Shown here: positions 1 to 8,295 of the stretch, piece by piece | Numbering within the stretch: position 1 is the first letter of the stretch | Layout of the letters: each line of letters begins with the position of its first letter | DNA from: Methylobacterium crusticola | GTDB lineage: Bacteria; Pseudomonadota; Alphaproteobacteria; Rhizobiales; Beijerinckiaceae | Reading direction: 5' to 3' | DNA: 64,000 nucleotides | NCBI RefSeq assembly: GCF_003574465.1 | Contig: NZ_QOWC01000007.1 | Coordinates: 1-64,000, forward strand | Program-made: the position numbers and the translations under genes | Notes under the pieces: generated by a model | The model's input: the letters and a program-made list of their open reading frames with translations, nothing else | What the model was told of the DNA's origin: nothing | Database searches by the model: none

Positions 1-187
1 CCGAGCCGGCCCCCGCCCCGCGGCGCGTCGCGCCCTCCGCCTGGGCGTGAGCTGTCACGGCGCCCGCCGCCAGGATGGCGCCTGCCGCCAAAATGGCGGC
101 CGCGCTGGCCAGCGTCCGGCCGACGCGCCGGGCGCCGCCGACGAGCCTTCGCGCGCGGCCCCGGACCCGGTCCGTCGTCGTCCTCAT
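1..187 (-). CDS. Start of an exported protein, cut by the left window edge
   Basis: Reading leftward from the ATG at 187, the frame stays open to base 1. It gives an Arg-rich N-terminus (MRTTTDRVRGRARR), then a long Ala/Gly/Leu/Ile core from about residue 24 to 43 ending in VTAHAQ, which looks like a signal peptide with cleavage after AHA. Only about 62 residues lie in the window, so the mature protein cannot be identified. No strong Shine-Dalgarno is visible upstream of the ATG. An earlier in-frame GTG exists (about 202), but the ATG gives the better signal peptide. Export is inferred from the signal alone. Confidence 0.5.
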   Translation of the reverse strand, partial: MRTTTDRVRGRARRLVGGARRVGRTLASAAAILAAGAILAAGAVTAHAQAEGATRRGAGAGS

Positions 188-464
188 GCCACGCCTGCCC
201 GTCACGAGATTTCGGCCGATCAGGGCCCGATACTGCCAAGCCCACATCGAACTCATCAAGGGCTAAACAGCAGGAAAACGCTCGGCTCTAGGTTCGGCAC
301 CCTCGACACAGTGAATCTGCACCGTTCGTACCGCAGGCACTCGGCGGAGCATCCGAGTGCACGGGCTCCTTCGAAAGGCACAATCAGGAGCGCTCTTTCT
401 CCTGCGGTTGTCGTTCTTTGACGAGCGAGCCCGTGGCGCGGTGGTCAGGGTCAATGCGTCAGGT

Positions 465-2519
465 TCAAGGGAGCGTATGCGGTTTCTCACACAGTGCATC
501 GCGCAACATCTCGAACTCAAAAATCAAACGTTCCAGCATGCAATCCAAATAGACGGCGTTGTCGGGGTCCATGCTTGCTGGTATCGGCGCGCGCAGCACG
601 GACACAGGCAGTCCCGGCTGCACTGCAGCCAGCTCGGACAGAGCGGCGACGAACGCGGTGCGGAAGTGCTTCAGACCCGACCACGGTTGCGCAAGCGCAG
701 GTGCTGCGTTCATCAGTGCGTTGAGCGTCCGCATGAGCCGTTGCAGAGCTGTGGAGGCACGCAGGCTCGCCACCATGAGACCCGGCTTGCTGCCGACCTC
801 GGCCAGGGTGCGCTGCAGGACTGATTGCAGATCCGTGGTGTCGCTCCCCGCCCGGCGGCGCGCCTCGGCAACGGCCGCCAACTCCCGGTTGCCTTCCAGC
901 GCGCCCAGTACCTGGTCGGCGTAGGCTCCCACGGAGACCAGCGAGGCCCGCACCAGCGTGGGGAGCGTGCGGCTCTCGAACGTCGGCCACAGGAGGTGGC
1001 CTCCCACCAGGGCGAGGAGCGCTCCGATCGCCGTCGCGGCCAGACGCAACAGGCCCAGATCCTGTTTCAAACCTGGCGTCAGAATATGCTCAAACGGGAT
1101 GAGGCCGACGGAGAGGAAGAAGATGGCGAGGCTGTAGTTGAAGGGGAGCACCGCCATCATGCAGAAGAAGGCGACACTCACCAGGGCGAGCTGCAGCGCG
1201 GGTGACGGCAGCAGCGGCATGAGCGTCATGCCGACGAGGATGCCCGCCGTCGTGCCGGCGATGCGCTGCACGGCGCGAGCCAGGGTCGTGCCGGCATAGG
1301 GCTTCAGCACCACCGTGGCGGTAAGGGGCACCCAGTAGCCGAACGGTTTCGGGAAGGCCCAAAACACCACCACTGCCGCGGCGCATACGACGGCGAAGCG
1401 CAGGGCGTGCCGCCCCACGACCGAGTCACGACCGAGACAGCCGACCAGCGGCGCGAACAGCTGCGACAGGCGGGCGAGCGGCGCGGGCTGAGCGAGACTG
1501 GAGGGTGGCGCCTCGTCGCCCGCAGCGATGAGGAGGGCGTGATACAACGCGCGACCCATGCGGCGCTCGATCTCGGCGGAGATCGCAGCCTGAACGGGCA
1601 GCGATCGCGCTCTCGTGTGAGCGATCTCCGACGCAAGGGCCCGCAGCGACTCCTTCGCGTATCTGCCTTCCAGAGCGGCAGCCAGGGCTGTGGTCGCCTG
1701 CCGGAACCGGGAAGGTGGCAGGCAGCCATCCTCCCGCAGCGCCCCCGCAAGGGAGAACAAGCGGTCGGCGATCTCGACGAGCACCAAAGACTGCTGGCCG
1801 ACCCGGCTCGAGCCCGGTGCCCGGCCCCGGATCTCAGCTGCCGTGCGGCGCGCATCCGCGATGGCAGCGCGCACGCGAGTCTCGGACGAGATCGGTCCCG
1901 TCTCCTCATCGGCGGCACAGTAGGTGGTCAACGCGCGGTAGCAGGCCGCAGCTTTCAACCTGACTACGGCGTAAGGTCCGCCGATGCGCAGGGTCAGGGT
2001 GAGCACCAAGGTGAGGCCGCCCCCAAGGACAAAGAGCGATCCCATGAACAGAGCGGTGGAGAGCGCGTGGTCCGCGCTCGGCAGGCCGAGCTCCACGTAG
2101 GCCCAGGCGACAGGCAGAGCCATGGTGGCGAAGGCGTTGCCGTAGACGCCGAGGAGGCCAGTCAGCACGCCCCAGACCAGCATGCCCGCCACGGCGAGCG
2201 GCAGGCTGGCTCCAGCCAGGACACCTGTTGCGAGCGCGAGGCCGCCGAGGAGCGAGCCGATGGCGAGGCGGAGCGGCTGCTGGTGATCGCCATCGTCCAT
2301 GCAATCCCCGATGGCGAGCAGATAGGCGCCGATGCCGACCCAGGCGAGTGCCGGCAGGTCGAGCAGCCGCGCCAGGATGAGCGGCAGCAGGAGACCGATC
2401 ATCGTGCGCATCGCCAGCACCCAGCCGAGCCGATGCGGATCGAACACGAGCAGGTCCGACGTCAGCGTGCTCGCTCGCGCCCACCACCTCGCCGTCGCAG
2501 AAGGTTCAGGCGGCAGCAT
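465..2519 (-). CDS. FUSC-family inner-membrane exporter (aromatic-acid efflux type)
   Basis: This 684-residue protein has the duplicated FUSC layout: an N-terminal block of membrane helices (about residues 35-180), a long soluble middle (about 185-370), and a second helix block (about 375-520) followed by a soluble tail. The second block carries the typical FUSC segment around FGYWVPLTATVVLKP. The family includes AaeB and YccS; AaeB exports p-hydroxybenzoate and related acids together with a membrane-fusion partner, and no AaeA-like partner is visible here. The start codon overlaps the end of the upstream molybdenum hydroxylase gene by 14 bases, so the two are probably translationally coupled. 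A role in exporting the product or a toxic substrate of that enzyme is inference. Confidence 0.82.
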   Translation of the reverse strand: MLPPEPSATARWWARASTLTSDLLVFDPHRLGWVLAMRTMIGLLLPLILARLLDLPALAWVGIGAYLLAIGDCMDDGDHQQPLRLAIGSLLGGLALATGVLAGASLPLAVAGMLVWGVLTGLLGVYGNAFATMALPVAWAYVELGLPSADHALSTALFMGSLFVLGGGLTLVLTLTLRIGGPYAVVRLKAAACYRALTTYCAADEETGPISSETRVRAAIADARRTAAEIRGRAPGSSRVGQQSLVLVEIADRLFSLAGALREDGCLPPSRFRQATTALAAALEGRYAKESLRALASEIAHTRARSLPVQAAISAEIERRMGRALYHALLIAAGDEAPPSSLAQPAPLARLSQLFAPLVGCLGRDSVVGRHALRFAVVCAAAVVVFWAFPKPFGYWVPLTATVVLKPYAGTTLARAVQRIAGTTAGILVGMTLMPLLPSPALQLALVSVAFFCMMAVLPFNYSLAIFFLSVGLIPFEHILTPGLKQDLGLLRLAATAIGALLALVGGHLLWPTFESRTLPTLVRASLVSVGAYADQVLGALEGNRELAAVAEARRRAGSDTTDLQSVLQRTLAEVGSKPGLMVASLRASTALQRLMRTLNALMNAAPALAQPWSGLKHFRTAFVAALSELAAVQPGLPVSVLRAPIPASMDPDNAVYLDCMLERLIFEFEMLRDALCEKPHTLP

Positions 2520-4818
2520 GGATCACCCGCCACACGTCCGCGGCGCGCGCCGGCATCTGCAGCGAACGCGCGGCGGCATAGGCCGAGAGCGCGTCGGCGA
2601 CGGCGTTCATAACCGCCGGTGGGGCGGCGCTCGCACCGGCCTCGCCACAGGCTTTGGCTCCGAACACGTTGGTGCGCGAGGACAGGCCGTTGTTGATCCA
2701 GAGAATGTCGGGCACTGCCGCGGCGCGAGGCACGGCGTAGTCCAGCAGGGAGCCCGTGAGGAGTTGCCCCGTGACGGCATCGTACACGGCATGTTCCGAG
2801 AGCGCCTGGCCGAGACCCTGCGCCACGCCGCCTTGGACTTGGCCACGCACAGCTGCCTCGTTCAGGACTTCGCCGAAGTCGTCCACGGCCGTGTACCGAA
2901 CGACCTCGATCTCGCCCGTGTCCGGATCGATTTCCACCTCGCAGGCGTGACAGCCGTTCGCGCAGCTTCCATGCTTGAGGATGCCGCGCGACTCGCCGTC
3001 GAGAGAACGGGGGAAGGCCGAGGCAACCTCGGCGACGCTCATGACGCGATTGGACCCGCGCAGCACGAACAACCCACGCTCGAACTGGATCTCGCCCGAG
3101 GCCGCCTTCCATTCGCGCGTCAGCAGTGCGCAGCCCTTAGCGGCGACGTCGGCAACAGCCTGCTCCAGCGCGACCGACGAGGTGAGGAGCGACTTCGAGC
3201 CACCGGTCCCGCCGCCTCGGCCGAGAAGGCCGGTATCGCCCTGGCGCACGACCACCTTCTCGGGTGCGAGGCCAAAGCTCCGGGCCGCGTGCAGGATCAG
3301 CGGGAGCGCATGGTCTTGTCCGGTGGACTGGGTGCCGACGACGATGTCCAACTCGCCGTGGGGGCCGAACGTCAGCGCCGCGCCCTCCACCGGCAGCCGA
3401 TCCGGTTCGATCATACGGGCGACAGCGAGGCCGCCGTTCGACTCGAGGTAGTTGGCGAAGCCGAAGCCGCGCAACTTCCCCCTACGCGCGCTCTCCGCGC
3501 GGCGCAGCGGGAAACTGCCCCGGTCGGCGGCTCGCAGGCAGCGCCGCTGATTGTCCGCGAACTGCCCACCGTCGATGACGAGTCCCGTGACCGCCGTGAG
3601 GCGTTCCGCCTGCGCCTCCGGAAGGTTGCGGGCCCGTAGCGCGGCGGGATCGAGGCCGAGTTCGGCGGCCGCGCGGTCGATAACTCGCTCGAGCACGTAG
3701 TTCGCCTCGGGCCGCCCCGCGCCGCGATAGGCGTCGACCGGCACGGTGTTCGTGAAGATGCCGCGCACGCTGATGGCGATGGCGCGGAAGCGGTAAGCTC
3801 CTGCCTGTACCGGCGCGCCCACGCCGGTGGCCGTGAGCGGCGTGTACTGCGACAGGTACGCTCCTAAGTTCACTGTACTCTGCACGGAGAGAGCGAGAAA
3901 TCGCCCTTCCGCGTCCAACGCGAGAGCCGCCTCGGTGTGGTGATCGCGAGCCTGAGTGTCGGACAGGAAGGCCTCAGTTCGCGTCGATGTCCAGCGCACC
4001 GGCCGCCCCGTGATGCGAGCTGCAGCAAGGACCAGCGCCTGCTCGGGATAGGCGAAGATCTTGCTGCCGAACCCCCCTCCCACATGGGGGGTCACCACCC
4101 GCAGCTTCTCAGCGGGTAGGTCAAAAGCCTTGGCCAAGACGCGGCGGACGAAGTGGACGCCCTGGGTGTTGCTCACCAGGGTGTACTCGTCCGCGGCGGA
4201 ATCGTAGACGCCCAGTGCCGCCCGTGGCTCGACAGGGACGGCGACGACCCGCGGGCTGCGGAGTGTGATCCGAGCGACGTGCGCGGCTTGCGCGAGCAGG
4301 TGGCTGCAGGCGTCCTCGTCGCCGAACTGCCAGTCGAAGCAGACGTTGTCGGGGGCTTCCGGCCAAATCGGCACCGCTCTCTTGCCCGGCTCGGCCACCG
4401 CGGGAAGAACCTCGTAGTCGACCTGCACGAGCTCCGCTGCAGCCGCGGCCTCGAGGAGCGTCCCGGCGACCACGAAGGCAACGCCATCACCGACGTGGCG
4501 CACCCTGTCGATGGCCAGGATGGCGCGATCCGCCTCGACGCGAGGCGTGCCGTCGCGCGAGGTCAGGGGCATCACGCAGCCGAGTGGCTGGACCATGCCG
4601 GCGACGTCTGCTCCGGTCAGAACTGCGAGCACGCCCGAGACGCGGCGTGCCCGCGCCGTGTCGATGCTGCGGATCCGGGCGTGAGCATGGGGCGAGCGCA
4701 GCACGTAGCCGTGGGCCTGGCCTTCGAGCCGGATATCGTCCACGTAGCGTCCGGCGCCCTGTAGGAACGCGTCCTCGTCGCGGGCGTGAGCGGTGAGGTC
4801 CGAGTGCCAGAACGTCAT
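2506..4818 (-). CDS. Xanthine dehydrogenase-family molybdopterin-binding subunit (CoxL-like)
   Basis: The 770-residue length and motifs match the large subunit of molybdenum hydroxylases, which oxidise aldehydes, N-heterocycles or CO. An a/b-hammerhead domain fills about residues 20-125. Cofactor-binding motifs follow: GGGFGSK near 250, RGAGRPEANYVLERVID near 370 and GRGGGTGGSKS near 534. The C-terminal KACGEAG supplies the glutamate (about 726) that is catalytic in the family. A GAGGTG ribosome-binding site sits 5 bases before the ATG. The [2Fe-2S] and FAD subunits that normally accompany this subunit are not encoded next to it; the neighbours are a FUSC exporter (overlapping) and a divergent GntR regulator. 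Substrate is unknown; it may borrow partner subunits from elsewhere. Confidence 0.9.
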   Translation of the reverse strand: MTFWHSDLTAHARDEDAFLQGAGRYVDDIRLEGQAHGYVLRSPHAHARIRSIDTARARRVSGVLAVLTGADVAGMVQPLGCVMPLTSRDGTPRVEADRAILAIDRVRHVGDGVAFVVAGTLLEAAAAAELVQVDYEVLPAVAEPGKRAVPIWPEAPDNVCFDWQFGDEDACSHLLAQAAHVARITLRSPRVVAVPVEPRAALGVYDSAADEYTLVSNTQGVHFVRRVLAKAFDLPAEKLRVVTPHVGGGFGSKIFAYPEQALVLAAARITGRPVRWTSTRTEAFLSDTQARDHHTEAALALDAEGRFLALSVQSTVNLGAYLSQYTPLTATGVGAPVQAGAYRFRAIAISVRGIFTNTVPVDAYRGAGRPEANYVLERVIDRAAAELGLDPAALRARNLPEAQAERLTAVTGLVIDGGQFADNQRRCLRAADRGSFPLRRAESARRGKLRGFGFANYLESNGGLAVARMIEPDRLPVEGAALTFGPHGELDIVVGTQSTGQDHALPLILHAARSFGLAPEKVVVRQGDTGLLGRGGGTGGSKSLLTSSVALEQAVADVAAKGCALLTREWKAASGEIQFERGLFVLRGSNRVMSVAEVASAFPRSLDGESRGILKHGSCANGCHACEVEIDPDTGEIEVVRYTAVDDFGEVLNEAAVRGQVQGGVAQGLGQALSEHAVYDAVTGQLLTGSLLDYAVPRAAAVPDILWINNGLSSRTNVFGAKACGEAGASAAPPAVMNAVADALSAYAAARSLQMPARAADVWRVIHAAA

Positions 4819-4917
4819 GATGCACCTCAGGGTCGGTAGGGATCCGGTGCGGCGCCATCGTCCGGAGTGGCAACCGGTACTGGCCCTTGCGGCGCTGCAT
4901 GTGACGCACCCGCCGCG

Positions 4918-4974
4918 CTAGCGCTTCACAGTAGCGCGTTACACATTTAAGTCACGCGTCACCTGGCGCGTCAA
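4918..4974. promoter_or_regulatory. Candidate GntR operator: repeated GCGCGTYA-type sites
   Basis: Between the divergent hydroxylase and GntR genes lie related 12-mers: GTAGCGCGTTAC (4931-4942), GTCACGCGTCAC (4951-4962) and CTGGCGCGTCAA (4963-4974). A weaker related site, CTAGCGCTTCAC, begins at 4918. The first and second start 20 bases apart, about two helical turns. Such an array between a regulator and its divergent target is what an autoregulated FCD-type GntR protein would use. This is inferred from position and repetition only. Confidence 0.45.
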
Positions 4975-5042
4975 GGATGAATTCCGTAGTCTCGGGAGAG
5001 AGGCTGCTGCGACGCAGACGGCCTCGGGAGAGCGGCGGCGCC

Positions 5043-5714
5043 ATGGATCAGAACTTGCGGCAACGGGTGCTCGAGCAGGTGCGCGCGGAGATCATCTCCG
5101 GGCAGAGCGGCCCCGGCACCATGTACTCGGTGCCGAGCCTGGCAGTGAGTCTCGGCGTCTCAACGACGCCGGTCCGCGAAGCCTTGCTGGAACTCTCGCG
5201 CAACGGCCTGATCGACCCCGTGCGTAATCGCGGCTTCAAGGTGGTGGAACCCAGCTTGAGTGAATTGCGGAACTTGTTCGATTTGCGGGAGGTGCTGGAG
5301 GTGCACGCCGCGCGGCTGGTCGCCGCCCGCCCGAAGCGCGACCTCAGGGTTCACTACCCACTGGCCGACGCCATCGCGCGGGCGGTGGAGAACGAGGATG
5401 TGAAAGGCTACCTGGAAGCCGACCGGCGCTTTCACCGCGCATTCACCGCGGAGGCGAAGAACGAGCTGCTCACGGAGACGGTCATGGGCCTCAGGGACAA
5501 GATGCGTCTCTACGGCATCTCGTCGCGCGCCGGCTTCGAGCGGCAGAAGGGGTCGGTTGCCGAACATTACCAGCTCCTTGATCTCACCACTGCGGGCGAA
5601 GCTGAGGCGGTCGCGGACCTGCTCCGCCGGCATATTCGGTCCTGGGAGCCCATCTTCGTGGAAGCCCTGAGCAGATCGCGCCGTGACGGTATCCGCCAGC
5701 CGATTGTGCGATAA
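5043..5714 (+). CDS. GntR-family transcriptional regulator, FCD type
   Basis: A GntR winged helix covers about residues 5-70 (VPSLAVSLGVSTTPVREALL is the recognition region), followed by an FCD ligand-binding domain (about 78-210) with the usual Asp and His metal-ligand positions (DRRFHRAF, AEHYQLL). FadR/FCD regulators sense small organic acids. The frame is open from an ATG at 4977, but that codon is jammed against its only purine tract and adds an Arg-rich tail; the ATG at 5043 has GAGAG about 10 bases upstream and starts the domain properly, giving 223 residues. It is transcribed away from the molybdenum hydroxylase and exporter genes, which it probably controls through the repeats between them. 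Confidence 0.87.
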   Translation: MDQNLRQRVLEQVRAEIISGQSGPGTMYSVPSLAVSLGVSTTPVREALLELSRNGLIDPVRNRGFKVVEPSLSELRNLFDLREVLEVHAARLVAARPKRDLRVHYPLADAIARAVENEDVKGYLEADRRFHRAFTAEAKNELLTETVMGLRDKMRLYGISSRAGFERQKGSVAEHYQLLDLTTAGEAEAVADLLRRHIRSWEPIFVEALSRSRRDGIRQPIVR

Positions 5715-6013
5715 GAGCAATCTAGTCAACAACGTATTATCTTGCTGTCCTAGTATTGGCAAGTTAGGTCAGACTTATAAATCGCATCTATTTAAGTTTT
5801 TTCACACCAGCGGCTTGTAATATGGATTTATAAATTGCATGTCAAGTGTCTGAAGTCTACGCGGTGGATCGCTTTCATCCATCGCGTTTCTAGAGAATCC
5901 ACAGGTCAGGGTGCGAGCCGTCCCAGCGTGCGAAGCTAATCTTCCGAAGTAAGAGCGCTCGCTTCTGAGCGCGCAGCGCACTCAGAAGCCAGGCCATTTC
6001 CAGGAGCAAGCCC
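5715..6013. other. AT-rich intergenic stretch with a hairpin and a direct repeat
   Basis: No gene was found. The stretch is much richer in A+T than the rest of the window. A 13-base motif occurs twice in direct orientation, as TTATAAATCGCAT (near 5776) and TTATAAATTGCAT (near 5828). A hairpin lies at 5860-5886 (CGCGGTGGAT, 7-base loop, ATCCATCGCG; 9 of 10 pairs) followed by TTTC, which could end the GntR transcript or sit in the leader of the following GST gene. Confidence 0.5.
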
Positions 6014-6730
6014 ATGATCACCTTGTACTCTTATCCGGGTCTGTTCGGTGTCGCGGACAATAACGGGTATGGGCTGAAGGTCTTTGCCTTCCTCAGACTG
6101 GCAGGGTTGCCTTTCGTGCACAAGCACATCGTGGATGCGTCGGGGGCGCCACGCGGGCAACTTCCCTACATCGTCGACGACGGTGAAACGGTCGGCGACA
6201 GCGACACCATTATCTCGTACCTCGCTCGCCGATACTGTCTTACCCTCGATGGCGGCCTGACCACCGCCCAGCGCGACATGGGTCTTCTCATCACCCGCAT
6301 GCTCGACGACTTGTACTGGGTCATGTCTTATTCCCGCTGGAAGGATGAGCAGTTCTGGCCTGCCTTCCGCGATGCATTGCAGCGAGAGCATCCTGAGCTG
6401 TCGGATGAACAGCTAAGCAAGGCACGCGACTTCAATGCCCAGCGTTATCACTACCAAGGTATAGGCCGTTATACGCCAGCTGACGTCTACGCACGTGGGA
6501 TTGACGATCTTCAGGTTCTTGCGAACTTCATTCCTCAAGCTGGCTTCGTGTTCGGTGAAACTCCGACCAGTTTTGATGCTGCAGTTTATGGCTTCATAGC
6601 AAATATTTATTTCTATCAGATAGAAACTCCTCTGAAAAAATTTGTGTCATCGTGCACAAACCTCACAAACCATTGCCGCGAGATCCACCAAATTGTGGAC
6701 GCTCGAGACGTTTCCAGTTCGTCAGCGTAA
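6014..6730 (+). CDS. Glutathione S-transferase family protein (Faxc/metaxin-like)
   Basis: The 238-residue protein has a thioredoxin-like GST N-domain (about residues 1-75), with LPYIVDDGETVGDSDTI matching the cis-Pro and glutathione-contact segment, and an all-helical C-domain (about 95-220). The length and the 'pro-Tyr-Ile, Asp-Ser' arrangement resemble the Faxc/metaxin-type GSTs. A clear AGGAGC ribosome-binding site precedes the ATG by 6 bases. Base composition drops toward the 3' end, where codons such as ATA, AAA and TTT become common, unlike the neighbours, and the upstream spacer is also AT-rich. Recent acquisition is plausible. Substrate is unknown, and the last about 20 residues look non-conserved. 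Confidence 0.8.
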   Translation: MITLYSYPGLFGVADNNGYGLKVFAFLRLAGLPFVHKHIVDASGAPRGQLPYIVDDGETVGDSDTIISYLARRYCLTLDGGLTTAQRDMGLLITRMLDDLYWVMSYSRWKDEQFWPAFRDALQREHPELSDEQLSKARDFNAQRYHYQGIGRYTPADVYARGIDDLQVLANFIPQAGFVFGETPTSFDAAVYGFIANIYFYQIETPLKKFVSSCTNLTNHCREIHQIVDARDVSSSSA

Positions 6731-7157
6731 ATGCCGGTTGAATAGAAAGCTCCCCTGATCGCTGATGGCGGTTCTTCGAACAGATTTTCAGCGAAGGCGT
6801 GAGATTTGAGCAGCCTCAGCAATCGGAATGTCGCCCTCGGTTCTTTTCGCCAGGGCAGAAAACACCTCCTGATTGGCCGTGCTGTCTTGTACCGCTTTCG
6901 CATGCTCCACAATCACTTTCCTTCAGCGACGACTGGCGTGGTTCAAGATGGCTTGATAGACCACGTAGCTGGTGGCCGTGGCGCATTCTCCTTCCGCCAT
7001 CCGCCTGCGTCAGTTCATTATGAGTATACCCTTCCTGAACGAGGCTGAAGCTGGTTCAGGAAGGCGGTATTTCAGGGCCAAAGTGAACCGTGAAGATGTG
7101 AACCATCCAAAGTGGACCGCTGCGATCCTCTGGTGACGTGATCGGTTGCTTGCGCCT
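6731..7157. other. Gene-free stretch with decayed coding traces
   Basis: No intact gene is supported. On the minus strand, about 6806-6985, one frame reads coherently as SYVVYQAILNHASRR, a TGA, then VIVEHAKAVQDSTANQEVF and onward for about 40 residues, which suggests the tail of a broken gene. Around 7078-7115 the phrases AAAGTGAACCG and AAAGTGGACCG resemble the outer ends of some IS21-like elements. Both readings are weak. Confidence 0.3.
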
Positions 7158-7548
7158 TCACTCCTCGTCGTCCAGCCATCCTGGCGCAGCGTCGAGCTCA
7201 TCCGTGAGCTCAGGCACGGCTTCACTGGGTTGTAGCAGCCCGGTCTCCTCCAGCGCCTCGATGTCCGGCAGCTCGCGCAGGGAGCCGAGGCCGAACCGCG
7301 CCAGGAACGCCGGCGTGGTCACGTAGGTCAAGGGCGCTCCCGGTGCCGGCGATCGCGGGCCCGCTCGCACCAGATCCAGCCGCTTGAGACGAGCGATCAC
7401 GTCGCGGCTCACCTCGCGGCCGGGCAGCCGCGACATCTCCTGCCGGGTCACCGGCGGCAGGTTAGGCGATCGCCGTCACCACCAGGTGCTCGCCCGGCGT
7501 GAGCGCACCCTCCGCTTCCTCCGGCACCACCCGCGAGGCCCGGGCCAT
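7158..7548 (-). pseudogene. Frameshifted ScpB-like segregation/condensation protein
   Basis: The distal part (7158 to about 7451) reads as an ScpB winged-helix half: GREVSRDVIARLKRLDLV, APLTYVTTPAFLARFGLGSL, LPDIEALEETGLL. Upstream, an ATG at 7548 starts MARASRVVPEEAEGALTPGE followed by HLVVTAIA and then a TAA. Removing a single A from the run at about 7464 turns GCCTAACCTG into GCC TAC CTG and restores A-Y-L-P-P-V-T-R-Q-E, joining both parts into one protein of about 130 residues. This is short for chromosomal ScpB (about 180-240), so it may be a plasmid- or island-type paralogue lacking the N-terminal domain. ScpB normally partners SMC and ScpA; neither is nearby. A sequencing error could also explain the extra A. 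Confidence 0.7.
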
Positions 7549-8295
7549 GCGGGCAGTGGACCCCGCGGCGGCGCTTTGTCACCCGATATACGGCTGAAAC
7601 CGCCCCAGGTGCCGGGCGCCGCGCGTGTTCGGTAAGTCCCGTTTATCGGACACGATCGGATACGCCTTGCCTCACCGAGGGCCGCCGTCGCAAACGCCCC
7701 TCGCGGCCCTCCGACGGCCTTGAGCCCGCGTGTGCGACCCCGCTTCGCCCCAGTTTCGGTCTGTGAGAGTAGGTGTCCGCAAACGAAGTGATCGCCCGGG
7801 ATTGAATGCATGAGTACCCGCCATCACGAGCTCGACCAGGAGCTCGCTTGGAGGGCGCGTATCGGGGTCAGCACCGGGCCGCATGACACAATGAGTAGGA
7901 GCATGCGCCTGCAACCGGATGCCGACTTCGAACAAGCTCCGCGAGGTCGGTGGTCCGCGGCGTTCCAGCAAACATGGGTCGCTGGGCACCGGTGAACTCC
8001 GCCTCGGCTCGCAGGTGTTCTCGCCCACGCGCCGGGTGGGCAAACGGCTCCCGACCACGTGCGTGTTCCCGATCACGCCGACCAGGAGTCTCGCCGTCGT
8101 GCCAAGCCGCATCTCACGGCGTTGCAGGTACGGGCGGAGGGTACCTCGCTTCGCATGCGGTGCTCGCGTGCCCTCGCGGCAATGCCGACGTTCCTTCCAG
8201 CGTGCCCGAAAGGGGCTGGAACCCATGACGCGCAAACCCGGTGCGCCTCCGCCGATGCGCTGCCCTTGCACAGTCGCGCGGCTGGTGCCCCGCTC
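7549..8295. other. Gene-free stretch, 747 bases
   Basis: No frame here looks like a real gene. The longest (199 codons, minus strand) is Arg/Pro/Ser-rich with no domain or signal. The motif GTCCGATAAACGGGACTTACC (minus strand, near 7650) is not explained. With the broken ScpB gene beside it, the stretch is probably decayed island DNA. Confidence 0.35.

Noticed and set aside
7672-8000. Possible IS110-type element end
   Set aside because: No transposase frame with DEDD-type residues and no clear borders; not enough to call.
7672-8271. 199-codon minus-strand frame in an otherwise empty region
   Set aside because: No hydrophobic core, domain or ribosome-binding site; composition follows base content only.
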